DNA of 8,153 bases from an uncultured Mailhella sp. (GCA_948482415.1 CAOMFZ010000099.1:1-8153), one strand, 5' to 3'; shown: positions 1 through 5,374, numbered from the stretch's first letter. Program-made: numbers and translations. The notes: generated from the sequence alone by a model not told the origin.

Positions 1-371
1 TCTGATGAGGGGGTAGGGGGAGTTAATTTGTTAATATTCTTAATATTAATTTTACTGTCAAAATTTGACACTTGGTTGTCAAAATTTGACACCTTTGGGC
101 AAAACAAAAAGAACTTATGATTTTCAATAATTACAAACCGTAATTTTACCAATTCTCTGATATATTTTTTTAATGAGTTTAAAGAACAGTTCATACGCTG
201 CATTAAAGTCTTAAGTGCGGGATAACAAAAATGTTTATCTCTTGCGTATTCACTCAAAACTGTGAACAACACCTTAGCATGATTTGAAAGTTCTTTATTG
301 CTCATTATATAAGACGTCATAATAGTTCCTCGTGCCATTTTAGCCGGCACAAATTCAACATAGCTTTCCAT
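1..371 (-). CDS. Winged-helix (HTH_36-like) phage/plasmid replication-type protein, N-terminal part, runs off the left edge
   Basis: This reading frame is open from ATG 371-369 to the window edge (123 codons, no stop). An AGGA ribosome binding site lies 7 nt before the ATG and an in-frame TAG just upstream fixes the start region. Residues about 24-83 read as a winged helix: KELSNHAKVLFTVLSEYA, then CYPALKTLMQRMNCSLNSLKKYIRELVKLRFV without the break, ending in a strand-like VIIENHKFFLF. This fits the HTH_36 pattern of phage and plasmid replication initiators (recalled family, not searched). After the domain comes a linker with two copies of VSNFD encoded by 21-bp tandem repeats, then an Asn/Ile/Lys-rich stretch and TPPTPSS. 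The likely role is DNA binding at a replication origin, perhaps the one inside its own gene. It is the last gene of the - strand cluster seen here, and its C-terminal half is outside the window. Confidence that it is a real gene is high; replication function is inferred. Confidence 0.8.
   Translation of the reverse strand, partial: MESYVEFVPAKMARGTIMTSYIMSNKELSNHAKVLFTVLSEYARDKHFCYPALKTLMQRMNCSLNSLKKYIRELVKLRFVIIENHKFFLFCPKVSNFDNQVSNFDSKINIKNINKLTPPTPSS
20..55. other. AT-rich segment next to the repeats, possible DNA unwinding element
   Basis: This stretch is almost pure A/T, with TTAATATT appearing twice (31-38 and 40-47 approximately), and directly follows the two iteron-like repeats in the direction of the replication-type gene. 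A winged-helix coding part, then iterons, then an AT-rich stretch inside the same gene is the layout of phage lambda ori inside gene O. The functional reading is inference. Confidence 0.35.
51..92 (-). repeat. Two 21-bp tandem repeats, each holding a near-palindrome; iteron candidates
   Basis: The sequence GTGTCAAATTTTGACA (- strand) occurs at 92-77 and again at 71-56, exactly 21 bp apart, i.e. two helical turns, so a dimeric protein would meet both copies on the same face. Each core is TGTCAAA-N-TTTGACA, a 7+7 bp inverted repeat. The repeats are in frame and encode VSNFDNQ and VSNFDSK. The gene's own winged-helix domain is encoded just before them. Confidence 0.75.
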
Positions 372-378
372 AGCTTTT

Positions 379-391
379 TCCTAATAAGAAC
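379..391 (-). repeat. 13-bp direct repeat, copy next to the replication-type gene
   Basis: GTTCTTATTAGGA (- strand) is repeated exactly at 463-475, 84 bp away. This copy supplies the ribosome binding site (AGGA) of the replication-type gene and the stop codon upstream of its start. It may be an operator pair for a regulator of that gene or a remnant of a local duplication. Confidence 0.55.
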
Positions 392-462
392 CTAAAAAAA
401 AGTATGAAAAATAAGACCCTGGTCGCTTGACAACAGGCACGATTTGACGTATATTTTACTCA

Positions 463-475
463 TCCTAATAAGAAC
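463..475 (-). repeat. 13-bp direct repeat, upstream copy
   Basis: This is an exact copy of the element at 379-391. Here the repeat overlaps an ATG (463-461) that opens a 23-codon reading frame beginning MSKIYVKSC and ending at TAG 394-392, just before the other copy. The SD-like AGG touches that ATG, so it is not correctly spaced, and I do not call the small frame a gene. A leader peptide for the downstream gene remains possible. Confidence 0.5.
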
Positions 476-503
476 ATAGGACGATAAAACGTCTTATTTT
501 TCT

Positions 504-533
504 AATCCGTAAAAGTTCCCGCTTTTACGGATT
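504..533. other. Perfect 12-bp stem, 6-nt loop hairpin in the leader of the replication-type gene
   Basis: AATCCGTAAAAG at 504-515 is matched perfectly by CTTTTACGGATT at 522-533. In the - direction (that of the local genes) the stem is followed by AGAAAAATAAG, with no U run, so it is a poor intrinsic terminator in that direction. On the + strand it is followed by TTTACTTTTTATT, a weak U-rich tail. It could be an operator, an origin structure, an RNA stability element at the 5' side of the replication-type mRNA, or a terminator facing right. Confidence 0.55.
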
Positions 534-591
534 TACTTTTTATTAGTTCCGTATATGTTTGTTTTCGTATCCTCTTGAAAACGTTGCTTGA

Positions 592-656
592 GCGGCTGAC
601 TCATCAGTGCCTAAACACCACTTTAGGCAGACGGTTCCGAAGAACCGTTTCGTCAA
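592..656 (-). ncRNA. Type II hammerhead self-cleaving ribozyme
   Basis: Read on the - strand from 656 to 592, all invariant positions of the hammerhead core are present in circularly permuted (type II) order. The 3' half of stem II is UUGAC (656-652), then GAA (651-649, G12-A13-A14). Stem III is ACGGUUC/GAACCGU (648-642 with 637-631, 7 bp, starting with the A15.1-U16.1 pair) closed by UUCG (641-638). C17 is base 630, so cleavage is expected between 630 and 629. Stem I is UGCCUAAA/UUUAGGCA (629-622 with 615-608, 8 bp perfect), loop GUGGUG (621-616). CUGAUGA follows (607-601), then GUCAG (600-596), closing stem II as 4 Watson-Crick pairs plus one G-U. Loop I bases 621-618 (GUGG) can also pair with CCGC at 595-592 beside stem II, a possible activating tertiary contact. 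The ribozyme lies 30 nt after the stop of the gene at 687-1103 and on the same strand, so it would cut the mRNA ahead of the replication-type gene. Bacterial hammerheads are known, often in prophage-like DNA. Confidence 0.88.
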
Positions 657-686
657 ATCTTTGCTGTTATTTTTTGTCGTTTGTAC

Positions 687-1103
687 CTATTCTTCTTGTT
701 CCTCCTTGTTTTTGTTTGAATTGTCTTCTCTTGGAATATGGAAAAATTTTGCAATAAAATCACATGATTTTATAAAAAATTCTTCATTAACTTCACCAAA
801 TTTTTCTCTTTGAAGACTTGATAAGTCATCAGAAATAATTTTATTATCTTCACAAAAACCAAATAAAACAAATAATTGGCATAAGTCTTCACTTTCTATC
901 TTTTTTTTATCTTTTTCGAAAAGCGAAACTTCATTCCGAATTTCATTCTCATTAACTTTATTAAATTTATGTTTTAGAATTATCGTTTTATCTTTTAATG
1001 TTGTTTTCACTTCTACAATTATAGTGTTACGTTCTTTTTCAGATTTTTTAAAAAATCTTGAAACAAGTGTTTGTATTTTCTTTTCCATATTTGAATTTTG
1101 CAT
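687..1103 (-). CDS. Small hypothetical protein of the mobile element, 138 aa
   Basis: I do not recognise this protein. The reading frame can be extended to an ATG at 1172, but that overlaps the preceding gene. The ATG at 1103, beginning MQNSNMEKK, has a GGGG ribosome binding site 8 nt upstream and starts 13 nt after the stop of the gene at 1117-1758, so it is the better start. The protein is rich in Lys, Glu and Asn, has no signal peptide or membrane segment, and ends in a charged, probably disordered tail (NSNKNKEEQEE). The middle (about 25-50) looks like beta strands (IIVEVKTTL, TIILKHKFN) and the later part (about 75-120) is helical, with FVLFGFCEDNKII. It is transcribed with the DUF1937-like gene and ends just before the hammerhead ribozyme, so its mRNA would acquire a 2',3'-cyclic phosphate end from cleavage. 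Confidence 0.7.
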   Translation of the reverse strand: MQNSNMEKKIQTLVSRFFKKSEKERNTIIVEVKTTLKDKTIILKHKFNKVNENEIRNEVSLFEKDKKKIESEDLCQLFVLFGFCEDNKIISDDLSSLQREKFGEVNEEFFIKSCDFIAKFFHIPREDNSNKNKEEQEE

Positions 1104-1116
1104 AAAATTAACCCCA

Positions 1117-1758
1117 TTAAACAAAAACGGTTTCCAAAGCTTTCCTGGCTTCCTCATAAGAGGAAAACACAAGTTTGCTATGGAAACCGTTATAAGAAAT
1201 AGACTGACCGCCGTTTTGAAGAACAGCGATAGCTATTTCATGGATTTCTTGTTCTAAAATTTCATTATCATCATCAATTACAAATATGGTATCGCCATAC
1301 TTGTATTTTGAACGGATAATAAACTCGTAGCGAACTTCTGCAACACGAGGTGCAGAAGTCGCTACTACATCATAAGGAGAGGCTGAGGTATGAGAGAGAA
1401 AATTTACAATATCATGTTGTGAAATAAGAACTATTTTTGTACCAACACGCAAAGCTTCTTTAAGTTCTTCTTGAACTCCAAGAGAAGTTTTATATCCGTC
1501 TAGTTTCAAAAGCCATAACTCATCAGCCCATGAAATCATAGGATAATCAAGTTTTGACCATCTTTTAAAACCAGTATCTATGCCATATTGGCAAATTTGA
1601 TGTCCATATGTAATAGGGGAGAAAACAGTAGCACCCTGTTTCATCAGAAAAGCAGCAACTTTTGTTGCCGTTCTATAACGCACTTCTCTGACTTGCGGGT
1701 CTTGGTGAGAATAAGGTAAAGCTAAATAAATATTTTTACCTTTTAGGTTATTAAACAT
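1117..1758 (-). CDS. DUF1937-like protein (nucleoside 2-deoxyribosyltransferase-related fold), 213 aa
   Basis: Residues about 8-115 match the DUF1937 pattern as I recall it: the opening IYLALPYSHQDPQVREVRY, the segment LMKQGATVFSPITYGH (38-53), the core WADELWLLKLDGYKTSLGVQEE (77-98) without the break, then a strand KIVLIS. Glu98 lies where the nucleophilic Glu of nucleoside deoxyribosyltransferases is expected, and Ser92-Leu-Gly-Val precedes it. The family is common in phages and is thought to act on nucleotides or nucleosides, but a reaction has not been settled as far as I know. Residues about 125-213 form an extra C-terminal region with an acidic stretch (VIDDDNEILEQEIHEIAI) that I do not recognise. 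The start has AGAGG 5 nt upstream, and that site is buried in a hairpin. It is the first element gene after tRNA-Ser and is followed after 13 nt by the small hypothetical gene. Confidence 0.8.
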   Translation of the reverse strand: MFNNLKGKNIYLALPYSHQDPQVREVRYRTATKVAAFLMKQGATVFSPITYGHQICQYGIDTGFKRWSKLDYPMISWADELWLLKLDGYKTSLGVQEELKEALRVGTKIVLISQHDIVNFLSHTSASPYDVVATSAPRVAEVRYEFIIRSKYKYGDTIFVIDDDNEILEQEIHEIAIAVLQNGGQSISYNGFHSKLVFSSYEEARKALETVFV

Positions 1759-1793
1759 AAAAACCTCTTATAAAGTCAATTCGTTATAAGAGG
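1759..1793 (-). terminator. Hairpin plus T run after tRNA-Ser; also covers the next gene's ribosome binding site
   Basis: CCTCTTATAA (1793-1784, - strand) pairs perfectly with TTATAAGAGG (1773-1764) over 10 bp around a 10-nt loop and is followed by TTTTT (1763-1759). This has the form of an intrinsic terminator for the tRNA, although the stem is AT-rich. The 3' arm contains the AGAGG ribosome binding site of the DUF1937-like gene, whose ATG follows the T run directly, so the folded RNA would hide it. Confidence 0.6.
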
Positions 1794-1806
1794 TAAATTT
1801 TTCTGC

Positions 1807-1896
1807 TGGCGGAGAAAGAGAGATTCGAACTCCCGAAGGGCGCAAACCCTCAACGGTTTTCAAGACCGCCGCTATCAACCGCTCTGCCATTTCTCC
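1807..1896 (-). tRNA. tRNA-Ser (anticodon UGA)
   Basis: The - strand folds as a class II tRNA. The acceptor stem is GGAGAAA (1896-1890) with TTTCTCC (1817-1811). The discriminator is G1810 and an encoded CCA occupies 1809-1807. The anticodon stem GCGGT/ACCGT encloses CTTGAAA, giving anticodon TGA (1862-1860), which reads UCA serine codons. The long variable arm with AGGG/CCCT and the TTCGAAT T-loop are typical of serine tRNAs. tRNA 3' ends are common integration sites, and the element-like genes begin right after this CCA. Confidence 0.96.
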
Positions 1897-1902
1897 GCGT
1901 TA

Positions 1903-1941
1903 GCGAAAATATTAGTAGCACAAGAAATAAAAGCAAGTCAA
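1903..1941 (-). promoter_or_regulatory. Candidate sigma-70 promoter of tRNA-Ser
   Basis: TTGACT (1941-1936) and TTGCTT (beginning at 1937) are possible -35 boxes, and TAATAT (1914-1909) or TACTAA (1917-1912) possible -10 boxes. TTGCTT with TAATAT has a 16-bp spacer; TTGACT with TACTAA has 18. Transcription would begin about 5-10 nt before the tRNA 5' end. Confidence 0.5.
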
Positions 1942-2000
1942 CAACTTTTTTCCGCAATTAAAATCAACCGCCATTGGCATTATTTCTCACAGGAATACTT

Positions 2001-2014
2001 TTTGTTATAACAAA
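2001..2014. repeat. 14-bp perfect palindrome
   Basis: TTTGTTATAACAAA is a perfect palindrome without a central spacer. It lies beyond the 3' end of the interrupted reading frame at 2041-2388, between it and the tRNA promoter. It may be a dimer binding site; there is no direct evidence of function, and AT-rich DNA yields such palindromes by chance. Confidence 0.3.
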
Positions 2015-2040
2015 GCACACTTTTTATCTGCAATTTTTTA

Positions 2041-2388
2041 TTATTTTTTCAGCACGTTACTTTGCAATAGAGCATATATTCTCTTATATTTTTCGTCTCT
2101 GGCTTTAAACTCTTTATTTTCAGCCATAAAAAGGAACTTTTGGGAAGCGTTTTTTTTCAAAAATTCTTCCGTACCCTTTTTATACCCTCTTTTTTTCTCA
2201 ATGCAAAGCCTGTTTTTTTCTTTACAAAAGAAACTAATCTTCCTACATTTATTTCTGTATCTTTTTAAATGTTTTCACACAGTTAACAAGTTTCGGAGCG
2301 CATTTTCCGGTAATTTTATTCTGCCAAAAATATAACTCTCAACATCGGTTTTTTGAAGAATTTTATATTTATCTATCTGAAAAAACAT
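2041..2388 (-). pseudogene. Reading frame of 116 codons interrupted by one in-frame TGA, unknown protein
   Basis: From ATG 2388-2386 the - strand encodes 37 residues (begins MFFQIDKYKILQKTDVES, later FGRIKLPENALRNLLTV), then TGA at 2277-2275. The same frame then stays open for 77 further codons (KHLKRYRNKC at first, ENKEFKARDEKYKRIYALLQSN near the end) to TAA 2043-2041. Both halves look protein-like, and the second is very Lys/Arg-rich. The simplest reading is a gene with a nonsense mutation, for example TGG to TGA. No good ribosome binding site precedes the ATG and an in-frame TAG lies shortly upstream, which agrees with decay. A hairpin (2245-2272, 7-bp arms) directly follows the TGA, but it lacks the features I would expect of a bacterial selenocysteine insertion element. 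I do not recognise the protein. Confidence 0.4.
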
Positions 2389-2401
2389 GATATTCTATTA
2401 A

Positions 2402-2417
2402 TGGCACAATAGTCGCA
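2402..2417 (+). promoter_or_regulatory. Sigma-54 type -24/-12 promoter for the flagellar operon
   Basis: TGGCACAATAGTCGCA matches the sigma-54 consensus TGGCAC-N5-TTGCA at all but one defined position. The essential GG (2403-2404) and GC (2415-2416) are correctly 10 nt apart. Transcription should begin near 2428, giving a leader of about 60 nt before the flgI start. Sigma-54 control of middle flagellar genes through an enhancer-binding activator (FlrC/FleQ type) is established in related bacteria; I did not identify the activator site. Confidence 0.7.
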
Positions 2418-2488
2418 TAAATAGAGGTAAGAAATTTTATTTCCTGTTTCGCAACACTTTTCAAAAGAGAAACAAAAAGGTGGTAACC

Positions 2489-3655
2489 ATGCAATATATC
2501 AAGAATAACGTCATAAATAGCCAAGCAAATACAATCTTCGTTTCTGTCGAAACTTTGACATATTTTATTCTTAGTCTCGCCGCAGTGTTCTTTTTATCAG
2601 TTATCGCCTATACACCGACAGCGCACGCCATACGTCTCAAGGATATTTCCAGTATTTCAGGCGTCCGCAACAACCAATTGACCGGATACGGCTTAGTGGT
2701 AGGTCTTGGCGGAACAGGTGACAGACGTGACGATTTAACCGCTTCCTCTTTAACCAATATGCTGGAAGGCATGGGAATTGCCGCCGGCTCTGCCCAAGTT
2801 GAAGCCCGCAACGTTGCCTCTGTTATGGTTACTGCCAATTTACCGGCTTCTGCCAAAGCCGGCAGTTCCATCAACGTCACCATTTCCAGCATCGGTTCTG
2901 CCACCAGTTTGCAGGGCGGCGTTCTTTTGCAAACCCCGCTTACCGGTCTTGACGGCAAGGTATATGCCATTGCGCAGGGACCTCTCGTAGTCGGCGGTTT
3001 TTCCTCTCAAGGTCAGGCAGCTTCCGCCCAAAAGAACCACACCACCGTCGCAACCATTCCGAACGGCGCAACAGTTGAACGTGAAGTGCCCTTTTCATTC
3101 AATAATCAAAGTGAATTGACAATCAATATGCATGTGCATGATTTTACCACCACCCAGCAAACCGTTGAAAGCCTCAACAGCAGTCTTGGCGGTGAATATG
3201 CATCTGCAAACGACGCTTCCACTATCAGACTGCAAATCCCCAATGAATTTCGCGGAAACCTTGTTCCTCTCATGGCTTCTATTGAAAATCTCAATATCAC
3301 TCCGCAAAATGCCGCCAAGGTTGTTGTGGACGAAAAGACAGGAACAATCGTTATCGGCAAGGACGTCAAGCTTGCGCGTGTAGCCATTGCCCACGGCAAT
3401 TTACAGGTCACCATTCAGGAAAGCACAGACGTCAGCCAGCCTAATGCTTTTGCACAGGGCACAACAGTTGCTTCTCCTGTAACCGACCTTATGGCAAGAG
3501 AAGAATCCCACAATTTACACCTTGTTGAAGGTGCAACCTTACAAGAATTGGTTGACGGATTGAACGCAATCGGCGCAACCCCTCGTGACCTTATCAGCAT
3601 ATTGAGAGCCTTGAAGAGTTCCGGTTCCCTCTATGCGGACCTGGAGGTATTATAA
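2489..3655 (+). CDS. flgI: Flagellar P-ring protein FlgI
   Basis: FlgI is exported by Sec to the periplasm and forms the P ring, the bushing around the flagellar rod in the peptidoglycan layer. The start is ATG 2489, not the in-frame GTG at 2480, because AAGGTGG sits 5 nt upstream of the ATG. The product is 388 aa, slightly longer than usual owing to an extended N-terminus. A hydrophobic segment (about 24-41) ends in a signal peptidase site AHA (45-47), giving a mature start of IRLKDI. The family signature follows directly (GVRNNQLTGYGLVVGLGGTGD). Later family segments include SSIGSATSLQGGVLLQTPL and, near the C-terminus, LQELVDGLNAIGATPRDLISI. The stop overlaps the flgJ start by one base (TAATG), so the two are translationally coupled. 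FlgH, usually just upstream in flagellar operons, is absent here; the gene instead follows the sigma-54 promoter. Confidence 0.97.
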   Translation: MQYIKNNVINSQANTIFVSVETLTYFILSLAAVFFLSVIAYTPTAHAIRLKDISSISGVRNNQLTGYGLVVGLGGTGDRRDDLTASSLTNMLEGMGIAAGSAQVEARNVASVMVTANLPASAKAGSSINVTISSIGSATSLQGGVLLQTPLTGLDGKVYAIAQGPLVVGGFSSQGQAASAQKNHTTVATIPNGATVEREVPFSFNNQSELTINMHVHDFTTTQQTVESLNSSLGGEYASANDASTIRLQIPNEFRGNLVPLMASIENLNITPQNAAKVVVDEKTGTIVIGKDVKLARVAIAHGNLQVTIQESTDVSQPNAFAQGTTVASPVTDLMAREESHNLHLVEGATLQELVDGLNAIGATPRDLISILRALKSSGSLYADLEVL

Positions 3656-5367
3656 TGAGTCAAGCAATGAATATGATGACTGACATGGCGATACAAAATG
3701 CCGGTCAATCTAATCTCGATACCCAAAGAAGTCATTTGGAAAATCTTTCCAAGTCACAGGACCAGGCAACAAAGGAAAAGGAGTTACGCAAGGCAGCCGA
3801 AGGTTTTGAAGCTATTTTTATCCAAAAGATGTGGGATGAAATGCGTTCCTCCCTGCCAAAAGATGGAATGTATCACAGCAAGGAAGAAGAATACTGGCAG
3901 TCCATGTACAGTCAGGAACTTGGCAAGAGCATGGCAAGTGCGGGAGGTATCGGACTTGCGGACATGATGGTTGAACAATTAACCCGCCCAACGGGTACTC
4001 CGCAAACAGGTGCATTAAGCCGTATTCGCATGGCAGTAAAGCCTGCGCCTCTTCTTCCGGAAAATCAAACTGCTGAAACGGAAAAGACAGCTGAAACCGC
4101 ACAAAATACCGTAAAGCAGACAGCAGCGCAAGCGGCAGTACAAACAGCAGGGCAAACCAATGCACAAGCTGCGGCACAAACCAATGCAGTCCAACAGATA
4201 AACACTCAGGCAAACATTAATCCTGCAAATTTCTATGAAGAATATACGGCTCGTGATATTGCTGCAGAAAATACAAATCAAAATCAGGCTCCTGCACAGC
4301 AGGCAGAAGAGATTGCAGAAGAAACCATACAGCCGCAAATTATTCATACAACCTATACCACCAATCTCCCTCCCTCAAAGCGCACAAAGGCGCTTATGGA
4401 CGCAAAGGGAAATCCCATTAAGAAGGTAAGCAGCAGCCAGTCCGCCGAAAGAACAACACAAGTAAGCACTCCTCAGCGCAATACAAAGGTTGTCACCGAA
4501 AAGACAAATTTTGAAGTAAACCAAAATATCCCTGAAATGCCTATTACGTTTGCAGGACAAAAGATTGAAACCACCCCTGAACCTGCTCCAGCCCCAAAGG
4601 CAGAACCCGCTGACATGCTGGCAGGCATTTCTCAAACCTATATTCCTTATAACCAAAGAATTGCCATGATTTTGGCAAGTGAAAAGGCAATGCATGCGGA
4701 AGAACTGGCACAGGCTGAACGTGAAAAGCAAATGGCACAAGTTGCCGAACAGGAAACAAAGGCGGCTTTCAAGCTCCCCAGTCTGGAAGACGCGCTGAGA
4801 ATGGGCACACTGGTGGCTTCCCTTTCTCCGCAGGAAGAAGCACAAATTACCGACAGACAGGCCAAGCAGGCACAAACTACTGAAACTATAATGCCCGAAC
4901 ATATCGGCGGCGGCACCATAGTCACCAATCCTCCTGTTTTTGAGCATGTTGCAGCCGTTGCTCCCGAAACAGCCTTTACCATGCCTGTGGAGGGCACAAT
5001 CTCTTCTCCGTTCGGCTGGAGATTTGACCCTATCAACAACAAGAGAGCATGGCATACAGGGCTTGATATTCGCGCAAACAGCGGAAGCGCCGTGACAGCA
5101 GGCATGCAGGGCACGGTAACCTTTGCCGGCGAAGATCCGGAACTTGGCAATATGATTATCATAGACCACGGCAACGGCATGGAAACCGTATACGGACACA
5201 ACAGTGAACTGCTCGTCAAGACCGGCGATACTGTTACTTCTGGCACACAAATTGCAAGAGTAGGATCAAGCGGCAGAACCAATGGCAGCCACTTACACTT
5301 TGAAATAAGACAAAACGGGCTTTCTATCAATCCGGAACCTTATTTCAGCAAGGAAAAGATTTCCTAG
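3655..5367 (+). CDS. flgJ: FlgJ: rod-binding domain joined to an M23 (LytM) peptidase domain
   Basis: The 570-aa product has three parts. Residues about 43-109 are the FlgJ rod-binding domain (AAEGFEAIFIQKMWDEMRSS, later GGIGLADMMVEQL), which caps the growing rod. Residues about 110-440 are a long Gln/Ala/Thr-rich linker of low complexity, including an AAQTNA-type repeat encoded by a 12-bp repeat at 4153-4164 and 4177-4188, and a Glu/Lys/Ala helix (about 342-365). Residues about 443-565 are an M23 peptidase with all active-site groups: zinc ligands H467 and D471 in HTGLD, H515 in YGHNS, and H546 and H548 in HLHFE. In enterobacterial FlgJ the C-terminal enzyme is instead a glycoside hydrolase family 73 glucosaminidase. 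This protein should open peptidoglycan for the rod by cutting peptide cross-links. GGAGG lies 7 nt before the ATG, which overlaps the flgI stop. There is no obvious signal peptide, as expected for export through the flagellar apparatus. Confidence 0.95.
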   Translation: MSQAMNMMTDMAIQNAGQSNLDTQRSHLENLSKSQDQATKEKELRKAAEGFEAIFIQKMWDEMRSSLPKDGMYHSKEEEYWQSMYSQELGKSMASAGGIGLADMMVEQLTRPTGTPQTGALSRIRMAVKPAPLLPENQTAETEKTAETAQNTVKQTAAQAAVQTAGQTNAQAAAQTNAVQQINTQANINPANFYEEYTARDIAAENTNQNQAPAQQAEEIAEETIQPQIIHTTYTTNLPPSKRTKALMDAKGNPIKKVSSSQSAERTTQVSTPQRNTKVVTEKTNFEVNQNIPEMPITFAGQKIETTPEPAPAPKAEPADMLAGISQTYIPYNQRIAMILASEKAMHAEELAQAEREKQMAQVAEQETKAAFKLPSLEDALRMGTLVASLSPQEEAQITDRQAKQAQTTETIMPEHIGGGTIVTNPPVFEHVAAVAPETAFTMPVEGTISSPFGWRFDPINNKRAWHTGLDIRANSGSAVTAGMQGTVTFAGEDPELGNMIIIDHGNGMETVYGHNSELLVKTGDTVTSGTQIARVGSSGRTNGSHLHFEIRQNGLSINPEPYFSKEKIS

Positions 5368-5374
5368 CACCCAT

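Noticed and set aside
2..9. CTGATGAG on the + strand, the hammerhead core motif
   Set aside because: It lies inside the reading frame of the replication-type gene, and the bases after it (G-rich) offer no GAA segment or stem. For a type II layout the partner would be outside the window, so there is no support here.
392..463. 23-codon - strand frame as a gene
   Set aside because: The SD-like AGG touches the start codon, the peptide has no recognisable features, and the coding signal cannot be judged at this length.
575..813. Two + strand reading frames of 60 and 68 codons
   Set aside because: They lie opposite the hammerhead and the 3' end of the small - strand gene, have no good ribosome binding site, and their peptides look like antisense translations.
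1104..1172. Upstream extension of the small hypothetical gene to an ATG at 1172
   Set aside because: It would overlap the preceding gene by 56 bp, while the ATG at 1103 has a suitable ribosome binding site just after that gene's stop.
2245..2277. Selenocysteine insertion (SECIS) at the TGA of the interrupted frame
   Set aside because: The hairpin is a plain AU-rich stem with a 14-nt loop and lacks the GU-containing apical loop and bulge typical of bacterial elements; a nonsense mutation is simpler.
2480..2488. GTG at 2480 as the flgI start
   Set aside because: It overlaps the ribosome binding site that serves ATG 2489, and nothing suitable precedes the GTG itself.
4375..5330. Long - strand reading frames (291 and 227 codons) opposite flgJ
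   Set aside because: They are antisense shadows of a well-supported gene. Their Cys/Ser-rich peptides reflect complementary codons, and no ribosome binding site supports them.
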